The notes beneath the pieces were generated by a model. It made no database searches. It was not told the origin of the DNA and saw nothing but the letters and a program-made list of their open reading frames with translations. Below, piece after piece: positions 5,716 through 13,787 of a DNA stretch of 18,394 nt. Position numbers and translations under genes: made by a program. The first letter of the stretch is position 1; every line of letters begins with the position of its first letter. This DNA is from Castellaniella sp044508625 (lineage in GTDB: Bacteria; Pseudomonadota; Gammaproteobacteria; Burkholderiales; Burkholderiaceae_B), in the NCBI GenBank assembly GCA_044508625.1, contig JBIQHJ010000066.1, forward strand, positions 1 through 18,394. Reading direction: 5' to 3'.

Positions 5716-7101
5716 TCAGCCCGGCGGGAAGTCCAGCACCACGCTCAGCCCCCGGCCGTCCAGCCCGTCCTCGAAGCGCATGGGCGCGTCGTGCAGCGCC
5801 GCGATGCGCGCGACGATGGACAGGCCCAGGCCATTGCCGGTCTGGCCGGTGCCCAGCACCCGGAAGAACCGTTCGCCCAGGCGCGCCCGGTCTTCTGGCG
5901 GCACGCCCATGCCGTCGTCGCGCACGGCCAGGCGCGTGCCGCCGTCCGGCAGTCGCCGGGACTCGATGCGCACGCGGCCGCCTTCGCGGCCGTAGCGCAC
6001 GGCATTGTCGACCAGGTTGCGCAGTGCGCTGGCGAGCAGCGCGGGTTCCGCCCGTAGCCGCGGCACGGCCAGGTCCCGCTCCACCCGCACGTGCTTGCCG
6101 CGCGCCTGCGTGTCGATGCCGTCGAGCAGGGCGTCCAGGTCCACGGTTTCGCGCGCCAGGGGCTCGGTCCGCGGCTCCAGCCGCGCCAGCGCCAGCAGGC
6201 TCTCGACCAGCGCGGTGCAGCGGTCCAGGTCGGCGCGCAATTGCCGCAGATGGTGGTCCGGCAGGTTCAGCTCGCGCTCGATGAGCTGCACGCGCATGCG
6301 CAAGGCGGCAAGCGGCGTGCGCAGTTCGTGCGCCGCATCGGCGGTGAAGCGCCGCTCGCTGTCCAGCGCCGTGGCCAGGCGCGCCAGCAGGGCGTTGAGC
6401 GCGTCCAGGATGGGCTGCAGCTCGCGCGGCGGGTTCGGCGCCCGCACGGGCGTCAGGTCGTGCGGCGACTTGGCGTCGATGCGCATGGCCGTGTCCTCCA
6501 GCGGCCGCAGCAGGCGCCGGATCAGGTACCAGCTCAGCAGGCCGAGCAGCGCCAGCAGCCCCAGCGCGGGCCAGATCAGGTTCTCGGCCATTTCCTCCAG
6601 CAGCTCCAGGCGCTCTTTCATCGGCTGGGCCACCTGGGCGGTGACGCCCCCCGGGCCCGGCCGCACGTGCACGCGCCAGAGCTCGCCCTCGGTCCAGACC
6701 GTGGCCTTTTCCTTGTGCCGCGCCTGGGGGAGGAAGGCGGTTTCCGGCGTGTCCGCGCCGCGCCGCAGCACGGTGCCGTCGGGCGCCACGAGCTGGTAGT
6801 ACATGCGCAGCTTCAGCGTATCATCGCGCCCCGCATGGGGACCCTGCTCGGAGCCGGCCGCGGCCCGTCCGGGAAGGCCGAGCTGCAATACCAGGCGCGA
6901 GCCTTCCTCCAGCGCATCGTCGAAGACGTCGCTGGTGGCGAACCACGCCACGCCGACGATGATGGAAAGGCTGACCAGCCACAGGCCGATGCTGGTGCCC
7001 ATCACGACCAGCAGCAAGCGCCGCCGCAAGGACCAGCCGCCGCGCGCGGGATCCGGGGATTCGGGCCGGCGCCCGGCCGAGAGCCAAGGAGGCAGCCTCA
7101 T
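5716..7101 (-). CDS. qseC: Sensor histidine kinase, QseC/PmrB-like
   Basis: A 461-residue membrane histidine kinase. A cytoplasmic N-terminus of about 28 residues leads to TM1 (about 29-55), a periplasmic sensor region (about 56-175), TM2 (about 176-195) and a HAMP-like linker. The HisKA domain has FTADAAHELRTPLAAL with the phosphoacceptor His258. The ATPase domain shows the N box LRNLVDNAVRYG (360-371), G1 VRDDGMGVP (393-401) and G2 GNGLGLSIV (422-430). Its ATG overlaps the response-regulator stop by four bases (ATGA), showing translational coupling. The QseC-like architecture and the adjacent YgiW-like gene suggest an envelope-stress or metal sensor, but the signal is not evident. Its stop codon sits in an exact copy of the 11-bp repeat unit found downstream of ygiW. 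Confidence 0.93.
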   Translation of the reverse strand: MRLPPWLSAGRRPESPDPARGGWSLRRRLLLVVMGTSIGLWLVSLSIIVGVAWFATSDVFDDALEEGSRLVLQLGLPGRAAAGSEQGPHAGRDDTLKLRMYYQLVAPDGTVLRRGADTPETAFLPQARHKEKATVWTEGELWRVHVRPGPGGVTAQVAQPMKERLELLEEMAENLIWPALGLLALLGLLSWYLIRRLLRPLEDTAMRIDAKSPHDLTPVRAPNPPRELQPILDALNALLARLATALDSERRFTADAAHELRTPLAALRMRVQLIERELNLPDHHLRQLRADLDRCTALVESLLALARLEPRTEPLARETVDLDALLDGIDTQARGKHVRVERDLAVPRLRAEPALLASALRNLVDNAVRYGREGGRVRIESRRLPDGGTRLAVRDDGMGVPPEDRARLGERFFRVLGTGQTGNGLGLSIVARIAALHDAPMRFEDGLDGRGLSVVLDFPPG

Positions 7102-7766
7102 GCCGGCGCCAGCCCGTAGCCCTGGTTGCGCACCGTCACGATGAAGCCGCTGCCGAGCTTCTTGCGCAGGTTGTAGATATGGACCTCGATGGCGTTGCTC
7201 TCGACCTCCTCGCCCCAGCCGTACAGGGCCTCCTCGAGCTGGGCGCGGCTCAGGATGTGGGCCGGGTGGCGCATCAGGGCCTGCAGGACGGCGAACTCGC
7301 GCGCGGTGAGCGCGAGCGGCGCGCCGTCCACCGTCACGCGCTTGGCGGCCGGATCGAGAGCCACCGCGCCATGGCGCAGCGCCGGCGCGTGCTGCGCCGC
7401 GCCGCGGCGCAGGGCCGCGCGCACGCGGGCCGAGAGCTCATCGAGATCGAAAGGCTTGACCAGGTAATCGTCCGCGCCCAGGTCCAGTCCCCGCACCCGG
7501 TCGGCCACCGCGTCGCGCGCCGTGATCACGATCACCGGCAATCGCGCCCCCGGCCCGCCGGCCGCGCGCAGCGCCCGCAGCACCTCGTCGCCGTCGAGGC
7601 CGGGCAGGCCGCGGTCCAGCAGCACGCAATCGTAGGCATGCGTGGCCAGCGCAGTCGCGGCCTGGTCGCCGCGCTGCAGCCAGTCCACCGCATAGCCGTC
7701 CATCTGCAGCCACGATTGCAGGGAACTGCCCAGCGACGGGTCGTCTTCGATCAACAGGATGCGCAT
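7098..7766 (-). CDS. qseB: OmpR/PhoB-family response regulator, QseB/PmrA-like
   Basis: A 222-residue response regulator. The receiver domain (1-115) has the acidic pocket EDD at 7-9, phosphoacceptor Asp51 (LLDRGLPGLDG), Thr82 and Lys104 (VKPF). The winged-helix DNA-binding domain (about 125-220) contains LTAREFAVLQAL and the recognition-helix region ESNAIEVHIYNLRKKL, ending in the typical VRNQGYGL. It would be phosphorylated by the overlapping kinase and bind direct repeats upstream of its targets, probably including its own promoter at 7767-7830 and the YgiW-like gene. It starts with ATG at 7766. Confidence 0.94.
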   Translation of the reverse strand: MRILLIEDDPSLGSSLQSWLQMDGYAVDWLQRGDQAATALATHAYDCVLLDRGLPGLDGDEVLRALRAAGGPGARLPVIVITARDAVADRVRGLDLGADDYLVKPFDLDELSARVRAALRRGAAQHAPALRHGAVALDPAAKRVTVDGAPLALTAREFAVLQALMRHPAHILSRAQLEEALYGWGEEVESNAIEVHIYNLRKKLGSGFIVTVRNQGYGLAPA

Positions 7767-7782
7767 CCGGCCAGTCTACGGC

Positions 7783-7798
7783 AGAAAGATGAAGCGAA
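7783..7798 (-). promoter_or_regulatory. Putative autoregulatory site upstream of the qseB-like gene
   Basis: The minus strand reads TTCGCTTCATCTTTCT about 20 bp before the response-regulator ATG. It resembles TTCAGCTTCGGCCTTTCT upstream of the YgiW-like gene. Shared sequence is visible; binding by the regulator is inference. Confidence 0.3.
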
Positions 7799-7818
7799 AC
7801 TGATGGTTGCCCGCGTTC

Positions 7819-7850
7819 GATGAGTGCCGCCGGATGCATGCGGCGTCATC
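7819..7850 (-). terminator. Possible hairpin after the class V aminotransferase-fold gene
   Basis: GATGA and GCCGC (7819-7830) pair with GCGGC and TCATC (7840-7850) around a small internal loop, leaving a loop of about nine bases. It lies 33 bp past the stop of the upstream catabolic operon and before the qseB-like gene. No U-tract follows, so it may be a weak or factor-assisted terminator only. Confidence 0.3.
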
Positions 7851-7882
7851 GGATCGGCGGGCGGCGGCGGACCTCCCCGCCA

Positions 7883-9022
7883 CTATGGCCGCTGGACACC
7901 GGGACGCAGATCCCGCAGCGCCGACAAGGCCGCGTCCACATCGTCGCTGCCGTTGTAGCCATGGAAGCTGAAGCGCACCCTGCCGCGGCCGCCCCAGGCC
8001 AGCACGCCCCGCTGCGCCAGGGCATCGACCAGTGCGATGGCGTCGGCGGCCTCGAGGCAGACGCTGGCCCCGCGTCCGGCGGCGGCGCGCGGCGTGATGG
8101 ATTCGAGGCCCAGCGCGTCCAGGCCATCGAACATCCGCGACGTCAGGGCGGCGACGTGGTCGGCGATGGATTCCATGCTGAAGCGCGATAGATAGTCCAG
8201 TGCATTGGCCAGCACGTAGATCGGAATGAAGGCGGGATTGCCGCGCGTGAACCGCAAGGCGTCCGCCCGCAGCGCAACCGGACCGGCATAATCGGGCCGC
8301 CCTTCCCGAACGTCGATGGAATACCAGCCCGCCGTGGCCGGCTGCCAGTCCGGCTGGCGCGCCCTGTTCCAGTACGCCAAGGCGAGGCCGGTAGTGCCCA
8401 GCGCCCATTTGTAGCAGGCGGAAAAGGCGAAATCCGCGATACCGGCCTGGATGGGCAGCACTCCGGCGGACTGCGTGTAGTCCACCAGCAAGCAGGCGCC
8501 GCTGTCGTCGGCGAGTCGCCGCAGGGACGGCAGATCGATCCGCGAGCTGTCCAGGTACGAGACATGGCTCGTGCCGATCAGGCGGGTCCGCCCGTCGACC
8601 AGGGCCGCCATGGGGTTCCGTGCGTCCGCCAGGCGAATTTCGACGCCGTGACTTTCCACGGACCGCACGAAGGGCATGACGACCGATGGGTACTCATTCG
8701 CGTCGAAGCAGACGTTATCGCCCGGGCGCCAATCGATGCTGTGCGCAAGGATCGAAACGCCTTCGGCGACGTTGGACACGAAGCCAACGTCCGCCGGCTC
8801 GACGCGCAGCAGGCTGGCCGCGAGGGTGCGGGCCCGCAGGGCGACGGCTTCCTGGGCCTTGCGGCCCGGCATGCCGGCGCTCTTGTCCCGCCCATAGTTC
8901 CGCATCGCCGCATCGTGCGAGCGCAGGAATGCCGCCTCGCCACCCGCGCAAAGATGGGCCACCTCGGCCGGTATATGGAAATCCCGGGGCGCGAACAGGG
9001 GTGCCACCGCTCTGTCCTTCAT
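7883..9022 (-). CDS. PLP-dependent aminotransferase class V-fold enzyme
   Basis: A 379-residue fold-type I PLP enzyme related to cysteine desulfurases, isopenicillin-N epimerase-like proteins and kynureninases. The Schiff-base lysine is Lys205 in SACYKWALGTTG; the pyridine-nitrogen Asp181 and Gln184 lie in VDYTQSAG, and His153 in TSHVSYLDSS. The reading frame is open a further 84 codons upstream, but that stretch overlaps the PxpA gene and is arginine/serine-rich shadow sequence. I chose the ATG at 9022, with GAGGG about eleven bases upstream and a 37-bp gap to the PxpA stop. It is the last gene of the 5-oxoprolinase/TRAP operon. Reaction type (transamination, epimerisation, C-S or C-C cleavage) cannot be assigned from motifs alone. 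Confidence 0.9.
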   Translation of the reverse strand: MKDRAVAPLFAPRDFHIPAEVAHLCAGGEAAFLRSHDAAMRNYGRDKSAGMPGRKAQEAVALRARTLAASLLRVEPADVGFVSNVAEGVSILAHSIDWRPGDNVCFDANEYPSVVMPFVRSVESHGVEIRLADARNPMAALVDGRTRLIGTSHVSYLDSSRIDLPSLRRLADDSGACLLVDYTQSAGVLPIQAGIADFAFSACYKWALGTTGLALAYWNRARQPDWQPATAGWYSIDVREGRPDYAGPVALRADALRFTRGNPAFIPIYVLANALDYLSRFSMESIADHVAALTSRMFDGLDALGLESITPRAAAGRGASVCLEAADAIALVDALAQRGVLAWGGRGRVRFSFHGYNGSDDVDAALSALRDLRPGVQRP

Positions 9023-9059
9023 GGCGTACGGCCCTCGATCCAGACCAGCGCCGCGCCGC

Positions 9060-9857
9060 TCATGGCCGGTCGGCATGGGGGCGCCCGGCGTTAGGGGCGG
9101 CGATCCGGATGCCATGGTCTTCGAGGGCCGCCTTGAGCGCGGCGGCGAACGACACGGCCTGCGGCTGATCGCCATGCACGCAGACGGAATCCGCCTGCAC
9201 GGGGACTTTCTGCCCATCGAGCGCAACGACATATCCCTCGTTGACCATGACCAGCACCTGTTCGATCGCCGCATCCACCGTTTCTATCATAGCTCCGCGT
9301 TGACCGCGTGGCGTCAGCAGGCCGCTGCGCTGATAGCTGCGATCCGCATAGACCTCGTTCACCACGCGCAGCCCGGCACGTTGCGCGGCACCGGTCATCA
9401 GGCTGCCCATCGGGCTGTAGAACAACAGCCCGCGATCCACCAGGGCAGTCGCTTGGCAGACCGCGTCGGCGATCGCCGCATCCGAGGACGCCATGTGCGA
9501 GAGCGCGCCATGCGGCTTGACATGCGCCAGCGGAACGCCGGCCGCCCGGCAAAATGCCAGCAGCGCACCGATCTGGTACAGGACGATGCCGTGGATGTCC
9601 CGGGGGCTCATCGCCATGGCGCGGCGCCCGAAGCCTTGGATGTCCGGCAAGCCCGGATGCGCCCCGACGCTGACGCCTGCGTCGGCTGCCGCCTCGACGG
9701 TGGCGCGCATGGTGGTCCAGTCCCCCGCATGGAATCCGCAGGCGACGTTCGCCGAAGAAATGTACCGCATGCATTCGGCATCATGGCCCATGGTGTAAGC
9801 GCCGAAGCTCTCGCCCATGTCGCAATTGACGTCGATGGTGCGTGTCGTGGTGTTCAT
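9060..9857 (-). CDS. pxpA: 5-oxoprolinase subunit A (LamB/YcsF family)
   Basis: A 265-residue protein of the LamB/YcsF family. With PxpB and PxpC it forms the prokaryotic ATP-dependent 5-oxoprolinase that opens 5-oxoproline (pyroglutamate) to glutamate. Diagnostic motifs are DVNCDMGESFG (9-19), SANVACGFHAGD (35-46), GAHPGLPD (65-72) and VKPHGAL. I placed the start at the ATG at 9857, which has GGAGATCC immediately upstream, rather than an upstream in-frame ATG within the PxpC coding end. The stop of pxpC is 10 bp away, so the genes are coupled, in the order B-C-A seen in other bacteria. Given the operon's transporter and aminotransferases, the physiological substrate could be a different lactam or amide. 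Confidence 0.95.
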   Translation of the reverse strand: MNTTTRTIDVNCDMGESFGAYTMGHDAECMRYISSANVACGFHAGDWTTMRATVEAAADAGVSVGAHPGLPDIQGFGRRAMAMSPRDIHGIVLYQIGALLAFCRAAGVPLAHVKPHGALSHMASSDAAIADAVCQATALVDRGLLFYSPMGSLMTGAAQRAGLRVVNEVYADRSYQRSGLLTPRGQRGAMIETVDAAIEQVLVMVNEGYVVALDGQKVPVQADSVCVHGDQPQAVSFAAALKAALEDHGIRIAAPNAGRPHADRP

Positions 9858-9867
9858 GAGGATCTCC

Positions 9868-10821
9868 TCAAGTGCCGGAGCGGGCCAGCACGGCAAGTGC
9901 GTCCTCGCGCGTCAGGTACAGCCTCTGGGCGCTTGGCACGTCGATGAGTTCGAACCGGATGGCTTCGCCGGGCATGCGCTGGGCAAGCCGTGGAAGATCC
10001 ACCGTGATGACTTCCGCCAGCTTCGGGTAGCCGCCGACCGTCTGTCGGTCGGCCATCAGCACGATGGGCTGTCCATCGGCGGGAACCTGTATGGTGCCAA
10101 AGCGCACGGGTTCGGAGATGACTTCCAGGGCTCGGGTAAGACTCAGCGCCGGGCCCTGCAGCCGATATCCCATGCGGTTGGACTGCGCAAGCACGGTATA
10201 GGGTTCCGAAAACAGCCTGCCGCGCGCCTGATCGCTGAAGGCGTGCCAGTGGGTGCCAGGCGTGATGCGGATGAAGGCATCGGGATCGTGGTGAAGCGCC
10301 AGCAGCTCCCGCAGGTCGGCCGCGTCCGGCGGCAACGGCGGTGCGCCGGCCGGGTGCGGACGCAACGCGATGTGGTCGCCCTTGCGCAGGCTGCGTCCCT
10401 GGAAGCCACCGAAACCCATCATCAGCGCCGTGCTGGCGCTGTCGAGCACCGCGGGAATGTCGTAGCCGCCCGCCACCGCAATATAGGCCCGCGCCCCCTG
10501 CCGCCTTTGCCCGAAGGATAGCTGTCCGCCCGCGGGCACCTCGAAGGCGCGGCCCGTGGAAACAGGCCAGCCGTCGACCATGGGCGAGAGATCCGCACCG
10601 GCGACCGCGAGCACCACGGCCTGGTCGAAGGCCAGCACCGGGCCCGTCAGCGTCACCTCCAGCGTGGCCAGGTCTTCCGGATTGCCGACCAGGATGTTGG
10701 CGACGCGATGGGCCAGCGCGTCCATCGCCCCGCCGACCGACACGCCGACGTGCTGGTGGGTGTGGCGGCCCAGGTCCTGGAAACTGGACAAGGCCCCAGG
10801 GCTGATGACGCTAAGCCCCAT
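9868..10821 (-). CDS. pxpC: 5-oxoprolinase subunit C / biotin-dependent carboxyltransferase-like protein
   Basis: A 317-residue member of the allophanate hydrolase subunit 2 (KipA/YbgK) family, partner of PxpB. The N-terminus MGLSVISPGALSSFQDLGR matches the family's usual start with its SFQDLGR motif, followed by GGAMD, LEVTLTGP, VAGGYDIP (conserved glycine-rich region), and a C-terminal SNRMGYRLQG and MADRQTVGGYPK. The frame stays open 70 codons further upstream inside pxpB but in non-family sequence, so the ATG at 10821 is preferred. This start overlaps the pxpB stop by 11 bp, indicating translational coupling. Together with PxpB it likely forms the catalytic heteromer that phosphorylates and hydrolyses the lactam. 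Confidence 0.94.
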   Translation of the reverse strand: MGLSVISPGALSSFQDLGRHTHQHVGVSVGGAMDALAHRVANILVGNPEDLATLEVTLTGPVLAFDQAVVLAVAGADLSPMVDGWPVSTGRAFEVPAGGQLSFGQRRQGARAYIAVAGGYDIPAVLDSASTALMMGFGGFQGRSLRKGDHIALRPHPAGAPPLPPDAADLRELLALHHDPDAFIRITPGTHWHAFSDQARGRLFSEPYTVLAQSNRMGYRLQGPALSLTRALEVISEPVRFGTIQVPADGQPIVLMADRQTVGGYPKLAEVITVDLPRLAQRMPGEAIRFELIDVPSAQRLYLTREDALAVLARSGT

Positions 10822-11539
10822 GGGCCGCCTCGAGCGACTGGAACTCGTCCTCGTCGATGGGACGGAAGCGGACACGATCGCCCGCCATGAAATAGCAGAG
10901 CGGATCCCGCCCGATGCGGAACGGAGCGATGGGCGTGCGGCCCAACAGGTGCCAGCCTCCCGGAACCGCCATGGAATAAGCGACGGTCTGCCGATTCGCA
11001 ATGGCCACCGATCTGGCGGGGACTCGAACACGGGGCGTGCGCCGGCGCGGCAGGCTCAGGCGTTCGTCGCTGAGCCCGATGACGGGCTGGCCGGGGGCGA
11101 ATCCGACCATGAACACGCGTTGCGTGTCGGCCGCATGCAGTTCGATCACTTCCTGGGGATCGAGGCCGGTCTGCCGCGCGACGTCTTCCAGGTCGGGGCC
11201 GTGGTCGCCACCATAGCACACCGGGATGTCCACGATGCGGCCAGGCTCCTCCACCGCGTCGAAACCTTCGGCAAGCACCGCTTCGACCGCCTCCTGCAAG
11301 GCGGAAAACGGGTTGGGGCCGCCGCGGACGTGCCGCGCGCGATGCATGATGGCCAAGGCGGTGTAGGCGGGCACGATCTGGATGTCCCAGTGCTCGCGCA
11401 GCCGGCCCAGCGCACGGGCAGCCGCATGGACCCTCTGATTGGTGGCCGGGTCGATCTCGCCGCCGAACTCCACCAGCAGATCGAGATCCCCCAGCGGCTT
11501 GATGGCCCAGCCACCCGCCCCGCCGGCACCCTGCCTCAT
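10811..11539 (-). CDS. pxpB: 5-oxoprolinase subunit B (allophanate hydrolase subunit 1 family)
   Basis: A 242-residue KipI/YbgJ-family protein. Core motifs are the GDLDLLVEFGGEID start region, ALAIMHR, IPVCYGGDHGPDLEDVA, HAADTQRVFMVGFAPG and IANRQTVAYSMAVPGGWHLLGRTP, all characteristic of allophanate hydrolase subunit 1. I selected the ATG at 11539 because its ATGA overlaps the stop of the preceding aminotransferase by four bases and the sequence before it has no family similarity. The protein is slightly longer than many homologues at the N-terminus (a glycine-rich stretch). It is the first of the three oxoprolinase genes in the transcript. Confidence 0.94.
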   Translation of the reverse strand: MRQGAGGAGGWAIKPLGDLDLLVEFGGEIDPATNQRVHAAARALGRLREHWDIQIVPAYTALAIMHRARHVRGGPNPFSALQEAVEAVLAEGFDAVEEPGRIVDIPVCYGGDHGPDLEDVARQTGLDPQEVIELHAADTQRVFMVGFAPGQPVIGLSDERLSLPRRRTPRVRVPARSVAIANRQTVAYSMAVPGGWHLLGRTPIAPFRIGRDPLCYFMAGDRVRFRPIDEDEFQSLEAAHGA

Positions 11540-12456
11540 GCACTGCCCTCGATCGGTGTGAGCCAGGACAGATACCGATGATCGCGCCCGCGAATCACGG
11601 CGTCGTAGCTGGCCCACAGGCGATGGGTCAGGGGCCCGACCCGCCCCTCCCTCACCGGCAGGCGGTCCACGGACAGGATGGGGCTGATCTCCAGGCCGCT
11701 GCCGCACAGGAATGCCTCGTCCGCGATGTAGAGTTCGCTGCGATCGATTTCCCGCTGCTCGACTTCGAGGTTGCAGACGTCGCGTGCGAGTTCGATGAGC
11801 GTGTCTCGCGTGATGCTCTCCAGGATCGACGCGGTGACGGGGGGCGTGATCAGCCGGCCTCCTCGCACCATGAAAAAGCAGGAATTCGCCGCCTCGGACA
11901 CCTTGCCGTCCAGTGTCAGGAAAATGGCCTCGTCATAGCCGTTGCGCCGCGCCTCGAGCAGGCCGAAGCGGCTGTTGTGGTAATTGGCGCCCGCCTTGAT
12001 GCGCGGCGGCATGATGCGGTCATCCAGTCGCAGCCAAGAGGACACGGCGACGTGCTGGACGCGGTCTTCCAGGGTGCGCGGACGCCGGGGGCTGACCGTG
12101 CAGACCAGCGATGCCGGACCGGTGGTTTCGCAATATCCATCGCCCAGTATGAAGATGCTCAGCCGAATGTGCGCATCGCCACGCACGCCATTGGCCGAGA
12201 GGGTCGAGAGCACCGCATGCTCGCAGTCCTCGATCGAATAGTCGCAGTCGATCCGCATCATGCGCGCCGATTCCTGCAGCCGCTCGAAATGCTCGCGCAG
12301 GCGAAAGCCGAAACTGCGCCCCTCGTCGCCGGCATAGGCGCACAGGCCTTCGAAGACATTGGCGCCGTACTTCACGGCAACGCTCGATACATGCAGCCGG
12401 GCCTCGTCCTGCGGAACGAGTTCGCCATCCATGTACACATACTTCGAACCAGACAA
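11536..12456 (-). CDS. Class IV aminotransferase (branched-chain / D-amino acid transaminase family)
   Basis: A fold-type IV PLP enzyme of about 306 residues. It has MDGELVPQDEARLHVSS near the start, YGANVFEGLCAY, the Schiff-base lysine in RIKAGANYHNS (Lys154 from my start), the Glu in GKVSEAANSCFF that contacts the cofactor nitrogen, ILESITRDTLIELA, and DEAFLCGSGLEISPI near the C-terminus. These resemble IlvE-type enzymes, but substrate specificity within the family is not readable by eye; D-amino acid or omega-type activity is possible. I prefer the TTG at 12456 because GGAGG lies five bases before it; the in-frame TTG at 12468 and ATG at 12432 are alternatives. It follows the TRAP permease closely, so it is the first enzyme to meet the imported substrate. 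Confidence 0.92.
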   Translation of the reverse strand: MSGSKYVYMDGELVPQDEARLHVSSVAVKYGANVFEGLCAYAGDEGRSFGFRLREHFERLQESARMMRIDCDYSIEDCEHAVLSTLSANGVRGDAHIRLSIFILGDGYCETTGPASLVCTVSPRRPRTLEDRVQHVAVSSWLRLDDRIMPPRIKAGANYHNSRFGLLEARRNGYDEAIFLTLDGKVSEAANSCFFMVRGGRLITPPVTASILESITRDTLIELARDVCNLEVEQREIDRSELYIADEAFLCGSGLEISPILSVDRLPVREGRVGPLTHRLWASYDAVIRGRDHRYLSWLTPIEGSA

Positions 12457-12479
12457 TTCGACCTCCAATCAAGACGGTT

Positions 12480-13778
12480 TCAGGATTTCATCTGCCGGGG
12501 TATCGCGGTCACCAGATCGGGGAATGCCCAGATCAGGAACAAGGCCAGGAGCATCAGCAGGAAGTAGGGCAGCGCCGCATAGGCGATATAAGTGATCTGT
12601 CTGCCCGTCATTCCCTGCAATACGAATAGATTGAAGCCGACGGGCGGGGTGATCTGGGCGAGCTCGACGACGACCACCACGAAGATGCCGAACCACAGCA
12701 GGTCGATCCCGGCGGCCGTCACGGTGGGGATGAGCACCGCCGTCGTCAGCACGATCATGGAAATGCCGTCCAGGAAGCAGCCCAATACAATGTAGAAAAC
12801 CAGCAGCACCAGCAAGAGACCCGAGGGCGAAAGGGCCAGCGAGGCGATCCATTCCGCCAGCGCCCGTGGCAGGCCGATGAAGCCCATGGCCAGTGTCAGG
12901 AAAGCCGAGCCGCACAGGATCAGGGCGATCATGCAATAGAGCCGCGTGCTGGCCACCAGGGAGTCGCGAAAGAGCTTCCAGCTCAGCTCGCCCTGGATCG
13001 CGGCCAAGGCGAAGGCGCCGACGACGCCCAGCGACGCCGCCTCGGTCGGTGTCGTGAGGCCGCCATAGATGGCGCCCAGGACCACCGCCACCAAGGCGAC
13101 CATGGGCAGCAGTTGGCGCGTCGCCTTGAGCTTCTGCATGAAGGGCAAGGCGGGATCGGCGGGGGGAATCCTGTCCTTGTTGAAGAGGCTCCAGATCGCC
13201 ACATAGGCCATGAACAGGCCCGCGATCAGCAGCCCCGGCAGGACGCCGGCCATGAACAGCTTGCCAATGGAAACGTCGGCCGAGACCCCGTAGATGATCA
13301 TCATGATGGACGGCGGGATCATCAGGCCCAGCGTGCCAGAGCCGGCCAGCGTCCCGATGGCCATGGCTTCCGGGTAGCCGCGCCGCGAGAGCTCGGGCAG
13401 CGAAATCTTGCCCACCATCGCACAGGTGGCCGCCGAGGATCCCGATGCCGAGGCGAAGATGGTGCAACCCAGGACGTTCACATGCAGCAGGCGGCCCGGC
13501 AACTGCCGGATCCACGGCGCCAGCCCATTGAACAGGCCCTCGGACAAGCGGGTCTTCAACAGGATCTCGCCCATCCAGATGAACAGCGGCAAGGTCGTCA
13601 GCACCCATGACGACATGGCGCTCCAGGCCGAGAGCACCATGGCGTCGCCGGGAATTCGATTCGAAAACATCTCCAGTGCGAACCAGGCGGTGCCCAGCAG
13701 GGCCACCCCGATCCAGACACCGGCGCCCAGCAGGACGAATAGAGCGACCAGAATGAGCAGGATTGCGCTGGTTCCCAT
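12480..13778 (-). CDS. dctM: TRAP transporter large permease (DctM)
   Basis: A roughly 432-residue, highly hydrophobic protein with about twelve transmembrane helices, the channel subunit of a tripartite ATP-independent periplasmic transporter. Conserved DctM stretches include LPLFIWMGEILLKT, IFASASGSSAATCAMVGKI, GYPEAMAIGTLAGSGTLGLMIPPSI, TTPTEAASLGVVGA and ITPPVGFNLFVLQGM. TRAP systems use the sodium gradient to import carboxylates and related acids. The ATG at 13778 is chosen over a TTG two codons upstream because GAGGG sits at a good distance before it. It starts 9 bp after the dctQ stop. Confidence 0.96.
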   Translation of the reverse strand: MGTSAILLILVALFVLLGAGVWIGVALLGTAWFALEMFSNRIPGDAMVLSAWSAMSSWVLTTLPLFIWMGEILLKTRLSEGLFNGLAPWIRQLPGRLLHVNVLGCTIFASASGSSAATCAMVGKISLPELSRRGYPEAMAIGTLAGSGTLGLMIPPSIMMIIYGVSADVSIGKLFMAGVLPGLLIAGLFMAYVAIWSLFNKDRIPPADPALPFMQKLKATRQLLPMVALVAVVLGAIYGGLTTPTEAASLGVVGAFALAAIQGELSWKLFRDSLVASTRLYCMIALILCGSAFLTLAMGFIGLPRALAEWIASLALSPSGLLLVLLVFYIVLGCFLDGISMIVLTTAVLIPTVTAAGIDLLWFGIFVVVVVELAQITPPVGFNLFVLQGMTGRQITYIAYAALPYFLLMLLALFLIWAFPDLVTAIPRQMKS

Positions 13779-13787
13779 GATCAACCC

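Noticed and set aside
6091..7119. 342-codon plus-strand open frame opposite the sensor kinase
   Set aside because: Gln/Arg/Ala-rich shadow frame with no recognisable domain; the kinase on the other strand is complete.
9023..9274. 84-codon N-terminal extension of the class V enzyme
   Set aside because: Arg/Ser-rich and overlapping pxpA; the ATG at 9022 has a ribosome site and the family N-terminus.
11540..11707. 56-codon N-terminal extension of PxpB
   Set aside because: It overlaps the aminotransferase in another frame and lacks family similarity; the ATGA overlap marks the true start.
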